Shown here one piece after another: positions 36,960 to 48,400 of a DNA stretch of 51,257 nt. Every line of letters starts with the position of its first letter. The first letter of the stretch is position 1. The notes under the pieces are model-generated. The model searched no databases, was not told the DNA's origin, and worked only from the letters and a program-made list of their open reading frames with translations. Made by a program: the position numbers and the translations under genes. The stretch comes from Ectocarpus siliculosus (lineage: Eukaryota > Sar > Phaeophyceae > Ectocarpales > Ectocarpaceae), in contig FN647968.1 of assembly GCA_000310025.1 (NCBI GenBank), positions 183,388 to 234,644 of the forward strand. The letters run 5' to 3'.

Positions 36960-37115
36960 TCCATGTTTGTATTAAGTGTACCATCATTAGGATAAGTCAG
37001 CCTGTGACCATGGGAATCGACCTCATCAAGTGTTGGATCAGTACGGACATATGAAGATGCTGAGGGTAGAGAGATCGAAGCGGTTTTTAATGTGAAGACA
37101 ACAGCAACAGCACAT
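36960..37115 (+). repeat. Relic third copy of the LNR-gene intron segment
   Basis: Diverged match to 24235-24385 and 29000-29145: TTTGTATT, CCTGTGACCAYGG, GAATCGACC, TCAAGTGTTG, ATCRGTRCG, GGGTAGAGAG and TTAATGTGAAGACRAC in the same order. No exon is recognisable next to it. It is either a remnant of an older, larger repeat array of this locus or a dispersed intronic repeat. Confidence 0.75.
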
Positions 37116-37251
37116 CGAGCGTTGTTGTTGTGGAATTACGGTAGCGTCGAGAAGACTTGAAGGTGAAAACTGGAAGCAGGAAAGATCTCCAGGCTATCCG
37201 AGCTACGGTACAACTGCTGCCACTATTGCTGCAGCGGGGTCATGTACATCA

Positions 37252-38239
37252 TTTGAGTTAAAAATGAGGCCCCTCGTGAGCGATCATGAGCCATCATGAG
37301 CCCTCATGAGTTGTTCCACGACGCCTCATAGGATGGCTCATAGGATGGCTCATGACGGGCCTCATGGGACACGCCACGGCGCCTCATGACCACTCATGAT
37401 CGCTCATGACAGCTCATGGCCGTTTGTGACCGCCCATCGCAGCATGATCGCTCATCACCGCTCATGAGACCCCATAATGCCTCATTAGCGTTCCTAAGCG
37501 CTCGTGGCCGCTATAGATGCCTTATGCCCGCTAATGACACGTTATCACTGCTCATGACACCTCATGATCGCTCATGACCACTTATGATCGACTATGATAG
37601 CTCATGACAGCTTATGGGCGGTCATGACCGCTTGTGACCGCTCATGACACCTCATCTTCGCAAATGACCGCTGATGCTCATGAGCGCTCGTGTCCGCTGA
37701 TGACACCTCATTAGAGCTCATGACATCTCATGTCCGCTCATGAGCCCTCGTGAACGCTCATGACACCTCGCGTTCGCCGATGGCGCCTCATGACACCTCA
37801 CAACGCGTCAAGACCGCTCATGCCACCTCACTAATGACCGCTCATGATGGCACATAACCTCTTGTGACCGCTCAAGACCGCTCATGACACCCCACACCGC
37901 ATAAAGAGCGCTCATGAGCGCTTGTGACCGATCATGACATCTCATGAAAGCTCATTACACACGAGCGGGATCATGAGCTGTCAAGAGCGTTCACGATCTG
38001 TCATGAGCGGCCATGAGCGTTCATAAGGTGTCATGATCTGTCATGAGGTGTCATAATCGACCACGAGCGGTCAAGGGGTGTCATGACCACTCATGAGCGG
38101 TCATGCGCTGTCATGCGCTGTCATGAGCTGTCATGAGCGGGCGTGAGCTGTCATGCGCGATCATGAGCTGTCATGAACTATCATGAGCGCTCATGAGGCC
38201 TCGTGAGGTCGCTCATGAGGGGCCTCATGTTTTGTTTGA
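37252..38239. mobile_element. Foldback-like element of TCATGA-core repeats
   Basis: About 960 bp of degenerate 8-20 bp units. Up to about 37965 they read CGCTCATGACACCTCATGA-like; after that the orientation flips to GGTCATGAGCTGTCATGAG-like, so the two unequal arms (about 700 and 270 bp) are reverse complements in style. Both ends carry the inverted repeat ATGAGGCCCCTCRTGAGCGA (37264-37283, and its complement at 38209-38228, one mismatch). TTTGA occurs directly outside both ends (37252-37256 and 38235-38239), a candidate target-site duplication. No coding sequence. The structure recalls Foldback elements, whose terminal inverted repeats are themselves tandem arrays. Confidence 0.75.
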
Positions 38240-39469
38240 ATAATGACATGGTACTGCAGCTAGCTGGAGGTTCATAGATTTTTCCATCGAGTTGGGAGTT
38301 TTGCTGTAGTGTTGCGTGTTTTGAAGCTGGTGAGAGGACATCGCTTAGCCTACACAAGTATACTACATGCCAAGAACATGCATCTTCAAAACCAGTTGCG
38401 TTTTCAACGCTGGAGTGAATCCTGGTGCAGCGTAGTTACGAGCTTTCACCCGCCCTCCGCTGACCTCAGATCACTCGAGTACTGGAAAAGAAAGACGTTC
38501 TTGTGCGTCCAATAGTTTAGTCTATAGAGGGAAGAGGCTTCAACTATCGACGGAACACGATAACGCATCATTCAGTAGTGTTGGAGCGATGTAGAGCGAC
38601 CATTTACGCAGGCGTTTCGCGAAACAGTCACTCGCTCGCTTGGACGAAGACATTGAGCGGTTCAACGATGACGGATTGATGCAGTCTCGCCGACAGGACT
38701 CTGGTAGCTTCAACCCCCTCCTCCGTCTTGAAGATCCAGCACCACTCCACTCCACATGCCACTGTCCAACGCCACAACCGACTCGGGACGAACCACACAA
38801 CGGCAAGGCACACGGATGAGGCAAGTGGTCCATCCATTGGAAGAGAGAAGACGAGCCCGCTACAACCGGTCAATGCTTGTCCGGTTGTAATAGAGAAGCG
38901 CTGAGGGTCGTAGCAAAACCTCTCCAGGCGGTGAATATCTCCCGGTCTTGCCCTAGGCTATCGGTCAGCGTTTACGACGGAGCTAGCTGTTTCAAAGCTG
39001 CTACGTCATTCGCGTTCTGTACTCAGGGAAAATACTACAGAGGACACGCAGAGAAGGTGGATGACTCCATACAAGCATGACGGTTTGCCCTCCAGTGGTG
39101 AATGCGATTGAATGCGGTTGAGGCGTCATACATTGATTGTACAAATCTCGTCCGAGCAATAGTCTATGGCACGCTCGTCGAAGAAAACGAGACCATTTCG
39201 TAGCCACCTATGGCGGTCAGCGCGTCTATCCTTAAGCGTACCAACGCCCTCCCTCGTGTGCTGTTAAGCTTTGAGCCCTGCGGCCGCGACGTGTTATTCC
39301 TCGTGACAGCCCAGGAGGTACAAAACGTCTTATCTTCGTGATCCCGGTGGTTCGACAAATTTCGATTATCGTTGAGGGAAACTCCAGTGGGAGGGACTTG
39401 GGGGCGACACTAGCGGCGCTTTGTTCGAAACAATGGATAGAGAAGGGTTGTGGAAGTTGGTTTGGCAAG
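38240..39469. other. Region without a supportable gene
   Basis: Short open frames on both strands without motifs or paired splice sites. Nothing else seen. Confidence 0.5.
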
Positions 39470-42400
39470 GGGCGATCCCACGCAGGTGAGTGAGTGAACG
39501 AGGTGTGGGTTGGGATGCACAGAATCAGACTAGCGAGGAGATCGGGTGTGGACGCGAGATGGTATAGGCGAGAGAAAGGTCAGACGAGGGGTTGCCTCGA
39601 CAAGGAGCAATGCCACGCAGGTGAGAGCGTGTCAACGAAGGGTGCGCTGGCAGAGAACGAACTGATCGAGCCAAGAGCTTGGGTGGGTGGTAGATTGCAT
39701 GGCGGGAAATAGGTCGGCCATGGGAACGGTTTGGCGAGGAGCGTTGCAGGACAGATGTGAGAGAGCCAAGGAGTCGCTGGGTGGCAGGCATGGAATCGAT
39801 TTAACCAAGGAGTTTGGGTGGGACGCCAAATAACTTGGCTGGAGAACGTGTAGGTTTGACGAGGAGCAATGCCACGCAGTTCACAACATGTAAGTAAGGC
39901 GTTGGCTGTAGAAGGAAAGGAATCGGTGGTGCCAGAAGTGGAGGCAGAATGGCATGGCGAGAGAAGGTTCAGGGAAGGGGTTGGCTTGACGAGGAGCGAT
40001 GCCACGCTGGTGAGAGTGAGTGAAGGAGGCATGGGCTGGAGAAGTGCAACGAACCGGTGTAGACAGGAGTTCGGGTGGACGCGAGCTGATATGGTAGGAG
40101 GAGGATCGGCCGGAAGGAGCCGGTTTGAAGAGGATGCCGGGCAGGTGAGAATGAGTGTAAGAGTCGTGGGTTCGCCGGCGTAGAAAGTGGACCCCGAGAT
40201 GACATGATGGGAAACAGGTCGAGGACGGGATTAGTTTAGCGAGGGGTGACTCCACGCAGGCGGGAGTGATTAGAAGAAGCTTGGGTTGGGTGAAAATGAT
40301 TCGATCTACTGTAGCCAGACGCCCGAGCGGACAAAAGACGACATGGCAGGCGAAGAGCAGGTGAAAGGGGGTGAGCGATGCCACGCTTGGGTATTGTGAG
40401 TAAATCAGCCGTGGATTGGGAGGCAAGGAGTACACCTAGCCATGAACTCGATGGGATGCGAGATGACGTAGCGGGAGAGGGAAATAGGTTGGTTGGGCCA
40501 GGAAAACTTTTATGCAGTTAAGAGTGAGTGAACAAGGCATGAACTTGAAAGTAATATATTGGTTTAGCGAAGAGCTCGGATAAGCACAGGGGAACGGGGT
40601 CTGTTTGGCGAAAATCGATACGGCCGAAGAGTAAAGGAAGGATGGGCTGGGAGCCAGGGAGTCGATATCTGCAGGAAGCACGAGCGAGTGAAGACGGAAT
40701 GGGCTGCAAGGCAAGGAGTCGATCGAGCCAGGAGCTCAGGTAGACTGGAGATATCACAGCGGGATAAGGGTCGACGAAGGAGTTGGTTTGAAGAGGAACG
40801 ATGCCACACAGGTGAGAGTGAATGAACGAGTCGGGCACGCGAGATGGACTAGTGGGAGAAAGGTAGGGAAATTGTTTGGCTAGAGGAGGAACGACGCTAC
40901 GCAATTCACAACGAGTGAGCGAGGAGGTGACTGTACGGCAAAGAGTCGGTGTTGCCTGGAGTTCGGGTGGAGCCGGGATGGCATGACTAGAAAATAGTTG
41001 GGAAATGAGTTTGGTTTGACAAGGAGCGATGCCACAAAGATAAGAGTGAGTATAGAAGGCACAAGCCGGAGTTCCAGGAACCGATGTAAGCCAGGAAGCT
41101 CCGGTGGACGCAGGATAGCATGGATGAAGCAGCGTCAGGACGGGGTCTAGTATGGCGAGGGGCGATGCGACGCAGGTGAGAGTGAGTGAAGCAGGCGTGG
41201 GTGGACGGGACGGCGTTGGTGCAGCCAGGAGCACGGGTTGATTGAAAAAATGGCATGGCGGGGGAACTATCGGGGAAGGATTGATTTGGCGACGACCGAT
41301 TCCACGCTGTTGAGAGAACAGTAAAGGAGTCGTGGAGTGGCAGGGGTGGCACCGTCGTAGCCAGACCCTCGGGAAGGCGCGAGATGACATCGTGGGAGAA
41401 CGATCGGGGAACGGTTGGCTTGCCACGATGATATGCTTGTGCGAGTAAATATGACTTGGATAGGGAGGTCTTGAATCGATCTAGCCAATAATTCAAGTGG
41501 AATGCGATAAGGCACGCAGAAGGGCCGGGGAAGGGGTTGACTTGGTGAAGAATGATGCCACGCAATTCCACCATGCGAGCGAGGCGTTGGCTACAAGAGA
41601 AGGGATCGGCGGGATTTCGGGTGTAGGCAAGATGGAATGGCTGGAGACGGGATGGGGAAGGGGTTGGTCCGACGAGCAGCGATGACACGCATGTATGAAG
41701 AATCCATGAGCTGCAGGAGGGCAGGGGGTGTTTTCTCTCCAGGAGTTCCGGTGGGCGCACGATGGCATGTCAGGAATTTTGTCCATAAAGGAGTTGTGGT
41801 GAACCAAAGGGATGCTACTCAAACATGAGTGAGTGAACTCGTCGATGGTTGGAGTAAGGTGTGAGTTGAGCCTAGAGCTCGGGTCGGGGCTAGATAGCAT
41901 GGCGAGGGAAGTTCGGGGAGGTGTACGTTTGACGAAGAGCGAGGTGTCCGCGGCAAGAATGAGAACAGAAAGCAGTCCTGGAGGGCAACGAGTCGATCTA
42001 TGGGTGGCATCGCTGGAGAAAGATCGGGGACGGTATTGGTTGGACAAGGGCTGACGTTACGCAGTCAACAACGAGTAAACAATGCTTGGGTTGGAAGTCA
42101 GAAATCGGCGAAGCCTGGAGTATGTGTGGCCGCGATATGATATGACTGGAGAAAGCTCGGAGGATGGGTTGGGAGGACAACGAGCGATACCCCGCAGGTC
42201 AGGGGGAGCGAAGGTATGGGGTGGAAGGGCAAGGCATCGGCGTAACTAAGAGCTCGGTTGGATCCGGGCTCGATGGGATGGCCGGCGAAAGGGCTTCATG
42301 TCGGCGAGGAACGATAACACGTACGTGAGAGTGAACGAATGGGTCGTGGCGTCGAAGGCAGGGACTCCATCTTACCGGGAACTCGGGTGGACGCGAGATG

Positions 42401-42870
42401 GCCTGGCGGGCGAAACGGTGGAAATTTTGTTTTTTGAGGAGGAATGCTGCCATGCACTTCACAACGAGTGAATGAGGTGGCGAATACAGGGCAAAGGATC
42501 GGTTTTGCCGGGGAGTCGAATGGACTTAGGACGGCATGGCTGGCTGGGCCAGCAGCTGGTTTGGCGAGTTGCGATGCGACGCAGGTGAGCGTGAGTGAAG
42601 TAGACGTGGGTTGGAAGGGACTGCTGCGTTGCAGCCGGAGCTCGGGGTGATTGGAAGTGATATGGCGGGCGAAACGTCGGGGAAGGTGTTTGACGACTAG
42701 CGATGCCACGCTTGTGCGAGTGGGTACACCAGGCGTGAATTGGGAGGGGCATAAAATCCACTTAGAGATGATCTCGGTGGGGAGCGAGAAGGCATGGCGG
42801 CAGAAGGGTCGAGGCGGGGTAGGGTTTCCGAGAAACGCTGCTGTCCAGTTCATAACATGTGAGCGAGGCG
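39470..42870. repeat. Satellite array of about 26 units of ~130 bp
   Basis: A purine-rich degenerate unit on the plus strand: GAGGAGCGATGCCACGCAGG, TGAGAGTGAGTGAA, a GTRGGCTGGAAGG-like stretch, GTCGATCTAGCCAGGAGCTC, GGGTGGACGCGAGATGGCAT, GGCGGGAGAAAGGTCGGGGA. The CCACGCAGG core recurs every 125-135 bp (for example 39478, 39611, 40002, 40803, 41164, 42572). Units differ by perhaps 20-40%, so the array is old. Some units replace GGTGAGAGTGAG with TTCACAACGAGTGAG (near 39870, 40900, 41555, 42450, 42840). Long minus-strand open frames (up to 302 codons) arise because the unit is poor in stops on that strand; they carry no known domain. Confidence 0.88.
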
Positions 42871-43169
42871 TTGGCTAGAATGGACAGACTTGGATTTGCC
42901 AGGAGTTGGTTGTTCTTGACTATGTTCGCAGGCCGATGGTGTACGCAGGCCGCCAACAGTCTTCGGAGGTACTGCAGTGGATTCGGCACGAAGGATGAAC
43001 CGTCCTTCTACTATATTTGTATCGTTATGTGAAAGAAATGTTTTGCATTGACTGTTCAACACCAAACACAGTCGACGTCTGACGCCTTTTCGTACCTTCC
43101 TTTAGAAAAACTGTCAAGACATTAGAAGGTCAACCACGGGCTTTTGACAATCACCGATGCAGTACTTAC

Positions 43170-43371
43170 TTCTGATCGCAACCCTTCCTGCAGCTCGAGC
43201 TGCTGCGGCACGAGCTGTTGCCCTCTGGCTGGTTCCGCGGACTATGATGAGCACGCTCAATAGCACGACCAGCGACGCCGGAATACTCCACAACGGCGAC
43301 AAGGAGGCAACCGGCAGCGGTATCCAGCCGAGAATTCTGATGTACACCCTCACGGGGACGTTGCCATCCCG
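43170..43371 (-). CDS. Possible minus-strand exon with one membrane segment
   Basis: On the minus strand a strong acceptor (polypyrimidine then TCTCAG|CGGG) and a strong donor (AGAA|gtaagt) bound a 202-base open stretch. It reads RVYIRILGWIPLPVAS, then LWSIPASLVVLLSVLIIV (a convincing single transmembrane helix), followed by a basic Ala/Arg-rich tail (about RATARAAAARAAGRVAIR), as expected for a type I membrane protein's cytosolic side. I do not recognise the family, and no confident start or stop exon was found. It may belong with the candidate exons at 44178-44262 and 45232-45400. Confidence 0.4.
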
Positions 43372-44177
43372 CTGAGACAGAAAAATAGGTTGAAACAACA
43401 ACGGACGGCAGAAAAAACAACACGATGAGTGTATTCACGAGGTGTTACAAGAACAGGGGGGCACATGCCGACGGCAGCAGGGTATGGACGACCACGCGCC
43501 GCTATCTTCGGCGAGCCTCCTGCGTGTGGGCTCTTTGTCTACTAACAGCGGGCTTACTTGGTGGTTGAAGAACACTTGGTGGATTTCTAGAACTCGATGG
43601 GTGGTTGGAACGTGTTTTTCGGAATCCAGCGACAATTACGTAAGAGAACTAGTACGAGATCTCGGTCAGACACATGAAACTTCCAAATCAATGAATAATG
43701 GTTTGTCCTTCGGGGGGTGCGTATGGGGGGTGAAAGCGTCTCCTAAATCCCGGTCAAAGAGTGTCCCTCAACCTTATCGCCGCCCAGAACATGATTGTAT
43801 TGACACACGATCAACTCGCGACAAGCTCTCCGATGGTTTCCACGGGCACACGGAACTTAAAGACTTGTGGTTGGAATCATAGGTGTTTGAAGGTTTCAAG
43901 TGAACGGGTTAGACACGCGGTGAGTTTCGCCCTGACTCCATGACTGCATCGACGCATTTTTGCACATTTCATGCACAAAGAATGGCCGAGATTCATCAAG
44001 AGTATGGTGGAGAGAGAGAAACATACCTAATGCCGACGAATTGGCCTCCTTTGGGCGAAGTTTCTCGGATAAACGTGCTGGGGTCGGGCGCGTAGAGGGT
44101 TTTAGTGGAACAACTGGAATTTGTTTTCTCCACATCAACAACACTGCGGTTTGGTTCGGAATATGTCCCCACCTCAC

Positions 44178-44262
44178 CGGCAACACAGGTCGTGCTTCCA
44201 GCGCCGCCGCCGTCCACGGCTCCGGCGAACCGCAGGGGCTGGTGGAGCACCAGCTTGCCTCC
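44178..44262 (-). CDS. Possible minus-strand exon (GGKLVLHQPLRFAG)
   Basis: Bounded on the minus strand by ctcaccag|GGAGGC and GCCG|gtgagg. The 85-base open stretch reads GGKLVLHQPLRFAGAVDGGG and on to TTCVAG. The strand-turn style is that of beta-helix surface proteins, but this is weak. A second, broken copy of the exon lies about 316 bp away at about 44500-44578. Function unknown. Confidence 0.35.
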
Positions 44263-44725
44263 CTGGTGAGATGGAGTCGAGCAACGCCGCGACGGTCGTG
44301 AACCGAAGGTTTGCGAGATACGGACAGGTCGTTGGTTCTCGAGACACGGAGTTGCTGGAAACTATTCACGCTCTTCCACGCCGAAAAGGCTCCCTTCCAC
44401 CTCTATTTGGCATGTGTCCCCAACATCATGGACAAACCAAATCCTCAATCACAGCGTACCCGAGGTGCCTCCCCCTGTTCGCCTATGGCGCTTCCGGCGC
44501 CCTCGCCGCCGTCCACGGCTCCGGCGAACCGCAGGGGCTGGCGAACCGCAGGGGCTGGTGGAGCACCAGCTTGCTTCCCTGGTGAGATGGAGTCGAGCAA
44601 CGCCGCGACGGTCGTGAACCGAAGGTTTGCGAGATACGGACAGGTCGTTGGTTCTCGAGACACGGGGTTGCTGGAAACTATTCACGCTCTTACACGCCAA
44701 AAAGGCTCCCTTCCATCTCTTTCCA
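44200..44725. repeat. ~200 bp segment duplicated ~316 bp apart
   Basis: 44208-44402 and about 44507-44722 are nearly identical. The second copy contains an extra internal 17 bp repeat (GCGAACCGCAGGGGCTG twice), which breaks the minus-strand frame that the first copy keeps open. Confidence 0.92.
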
Positions 44726-45231
44726 CAAACAATCCACAGTGCTCCGTGGGGCGCAAACCACGTAGCAAGCGGATATTTACGGACGGGTTTTAGATATTTC
44801 GGCTCATGTATCGTCAGGTCATGACTGCAATTGGATTATGTATTAGTTGGAAGTCGTGGAGCGAGGAAAACGAAATGTCGATGTATTGATCACGTCCGTG
44901 CAGGAACGAGGCGCGCGAAACACCTGAGATCACTTTGATCACATGGACAGACATCACGACTAGATCGACAAATCTCCTAAATCTCTTGGGCGTCTGTCAG
45001 AACGATGTTTCAAAGAGGCTTCCTTGCTTTGCCCTCGACCCCTCCTCGGTGGCAACACCCCCCGTTTTCTGAACTTTGAAATTCCTACGTGACAACATGT
45101 ACAGCTATGGTGAAGACCGTGTAAAGCTAGATACCTTGAGGGTAGAGGCACTCGCGGGCTCCTGGGCGGCCTCCTTGACGTCCTCCACGTTTCACAGAAG
45201 AAACGGAAGCCCTGCAGACATTACCTGTGCT

Positions 45232-45400
45232 CCGTGCAGGGTCACGCGGGCGATCACATGCAGGCCAGCCGCAGTTGCCGAAACGCCAGTCACAGGGCCC
45301 ACTGCAGCTGTCGCGAAAATGGCGACCTTGGCGGACGTTAGGCAGAACCTGCCAGTGGTTTGCACGGTGGCGGCAGCGGTGGCGGCCAACAATGGGGGGG
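45232..45400 (-). CDS. Possible minus-strand exon, hydrophobic Ala/Thr-rich
   Basis: On the minus strand the open frame reads RFCLTSAKVAIFATAAVG then VTGVSATAAGLHVIARVTLH and ends at a plausible donor (CACAG|gtaatg, about 45230). The 5' limit is unclear because the upstream acceptor is not convincing. One moderately hydrophobic segment could span a membrane. It could be an earlier exon of the same minus-strand gene as 44178-44262 and 43170-43371. Low certainty. Confidence 0.3.
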
Positions 45401-45499
45401 GGGGAGGAAATGTGAACGAAAATAAATGTAGCATTAGCCAGCAGAGCAGCACGCCAGTTCGAATGCCTTGGGCCGACATGTTTGTTTGCGGCGCTGCTC

Positions 45500-48400
45500 T
45501 GTAGCCTTCATTGGGGGCTTACATGGACGTACCGCAGATATGTTGGTCGCCAGGAGCCTAAACTTTGAACTGCTGTCGATCGTTTCGAAGGCTGAGATGT
45601 GCTTGGGAGAGAGGGCACTCGACACGACATATTTATGATCTAGAAATCACGCCCCGGAGCCAATCTACCGCGAGGGAGGGGGCTGTCGAGAGTGAGCGGG
45701 GGGGGGGGGGGGAGGAGGTGTACTCTTAGTCGTGCATGCCGTAGTCGTTAGGCCATTGAACTCGCATCCCTACAAAGCTGGGACGGAGCACGCCGGTTCC
45801 CATCGGACCAGGTTCTCACTTCACGAAGCGCCAAGTACCGTGAGGTATTGCTCGAGTCGTATGGAGGGTGCGCTGCATCCTGCTAAGGGTGTTCGGCATC
45901 TTGTGCTTACTTCCTTGCGTACGGATGACAGCTGCATATGACGTAATTCATTCATTTTCTGGTGCTTTCACCTCCAGGGACAGTTATAAGCACGATGTAG
46001 CTGCCTCGAGGGTGCTTGATCAACTACACACAACGTGGTGCGATCCCCCCCTTTGCGCGGAGTGAGGGTTCTCGACCCCGCACAACATAATCTACTCGGC
46101 TACCATCATCGTCGCCGCAATAAATAAAAACAAAGGCAAAAAACAGCGGTAACTTGGTTGTCGAGCTCACGAAGTGATCGGCTTGTTGTACAACGTCGTT
46201 ACCAAGCGACGACAACCCAACCTCGATGCGGGGGCAGGGGGATTCAGGGGGGGTTCTCGTGAGGTGGAGAGGGATAAAAACTGCTGCCCACCCCGTCTAT
46301 CCCAGTGGAATCGTAACCACCTCTTGTTTTTTTTTTTGTATACTGTTGACAGCTCGGCGGTTTCAGCCACAACAACAAGTCCGCCAATAATAGCAGCGAG
46401 CCTGCACGCCACGAAATCGTCGAGTTGTCCGTATATGCCGCGCCTGTCTCCCCACACAACACAAGAGTACGCGACGAAGGTATTCACATCCATCCGTCTT
46501 GCATCATCTCTAGTATTTCAGCGAGGGGGCTACACCTCGATGCGTTGAAGCCCCGAAGGCCGACCCGTGTCGGTTACCACACCTTCGGCGATTTGATATT
46601 TGAAGGAGCGGCGGGAAACAGTCGGAATCTCGCCCCCCCCCTCCCCCCCCGCCCAATCATGGCCTTGTAAAGTTGAAGGTAAACCGCATGACTGGGGAAA
46701 TTGGTCTTCGAGAAAATGGACCGAGATTGATAGAGTCTAGGAAGGCAGACGGCGAAGACTTCAATTTTGGACGCGGCTTGGATCTCGAGTAAAAATATAA
46801 CTGGTTGTTGTAGTCGCGGAATGCCCGTTGTACGAAAACAAGCGAGAAATATACATGCTATGATTGGGCTGGGGAAAATTGAAGGGCGCTATAGAGAGAA
46901 GTGACGCATGGAAAGCAGACGGTAGCCACACTGGGGCACGAGGAACGGCGTAGGCAGGTCAGCAGTAGTATAGAGAGGATAGGGGAAAAGCTTTGTTTGC
47001 CACCTGTGCCCAAAGTAGGAGGGAACGATTGGCCATCAGCGATCGGTCCTGCGGGAACAACGTCCCATCCTCTCGAGCGCGCGTGGTGTATGGTTCATGA
47101 TCTAAGGCGTGAATAATGATGAGTGCTCCCCGATCACCTTTTTGGCCGAAAAGCAGGAAATCGGAGATTGTGTCGCCCGGGATTGGTCCTGTTCCGGAAA
47201 AAACAAAATCGACCTGTTCTTTCCTCCCGGGGTGCTTATTTTCAAACACACGAGTTTCAACCCTGGCCGTTTGTATTTTCCTCTGTTGGAGTCGTTTCTT
47301 GGCATCGAAAGACACTACTGAAAGCATGAATATGACGGGAACACACCATCTACAACTCGGCGTTTCGAACGAGAGTTTATTGGCCACGTTCAATTGGGGG
47401 GCATGTCGCCGATATTGCATCATCATTGTTGGATAGGGTGCTCTCGTTTCGTCTCGCATTACCTTAATCGTTGGGGGGTTCTTCCCCCCTTACAAGAAGA
47501 AACCCCTCACCCTTCCGGAATTGTCCCCGGGGGTAGATCGTATTCGGGGAAGAAAGACAGGAGGAACCCTCCCCTCTCCCGAGGAACAATTTCCTCCCCG
47601 GGTGGTTTGGGGTCAACAACCAAGAAAAATCCCTAGCCGGGGGGAAACTCCGACGATAATGTATGTTTATTTTGTTTTCTTTCGAATTGCTTCATTATTT
47701 CTTCGGTTTCTAGGCTACGTGTTGGGGAGAGAGACGCACGAAACGCTCATCGTCTCTCCGGCCGCGTTAGCTGCAAAGGCCGGCGTCAACTCTTACAAAT
47801 CCATCTCTCTCCCCACAAATACTAGCCGGGGGACTACGACTGCAAACGCAGGAGTCCCAAAACTGACCAAGTCCTCAAATGGTACACACCATTCTACAAC
47901 ACCTGACTAGATACCGAATATTCCCGAACTTATGCCCCCACCTTCGAAAGAAAAGGGATGGGAGGGCGGGATTTTCTAAACTGCCGCCGCTACTGCGTTA
48001 GGCGGCTGCTGCTGTCCTTCCGTTGCTTCACGCGCTCTGTAGCTGTCACACGTTACCCGACTTTGCTACAGCCCCTGCGTGGACTCGATCACGGAATGAC
48101 ACCCCCAACTACCAGACTAATAATTCCAAACACCGTGACCCTGGGTTTCCGGTAGAAAATGAAGCCAAATTCTAATTCGACTCTTACAAAATAAACACCA
48201 GTTTATTCTATCTGCTTCGACGAACAAACCTTCCTGTGTCTGTAAGCAGGTTACTGGGGTGCAATTTTGTGTCCCGAGGCTTTTCTCGGCAAACAAATGG
48301 CAAGAACTACTTTGCTCGCGTGCATGTGCACCATATTGGACACTACACGTCTTGAACGTCAGACTACCTGAGGATATTCGTGTACGAACACCGACTGACA

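Noticed and set aside
37264-38228. CRISPR-like appearance of the short repeats
   Set aside because: No constant repeat with unique spacers; units are degenerate, contiguous and change orientation, in a eukaryotic context.
40518-41426. 302-codon minus-strand open frame
   Set aside because: Lies wholly within the ~130 bp satellite; its residues repeat with the unit and show no domain. The frame is open because the unit is poor in stops on that strand.
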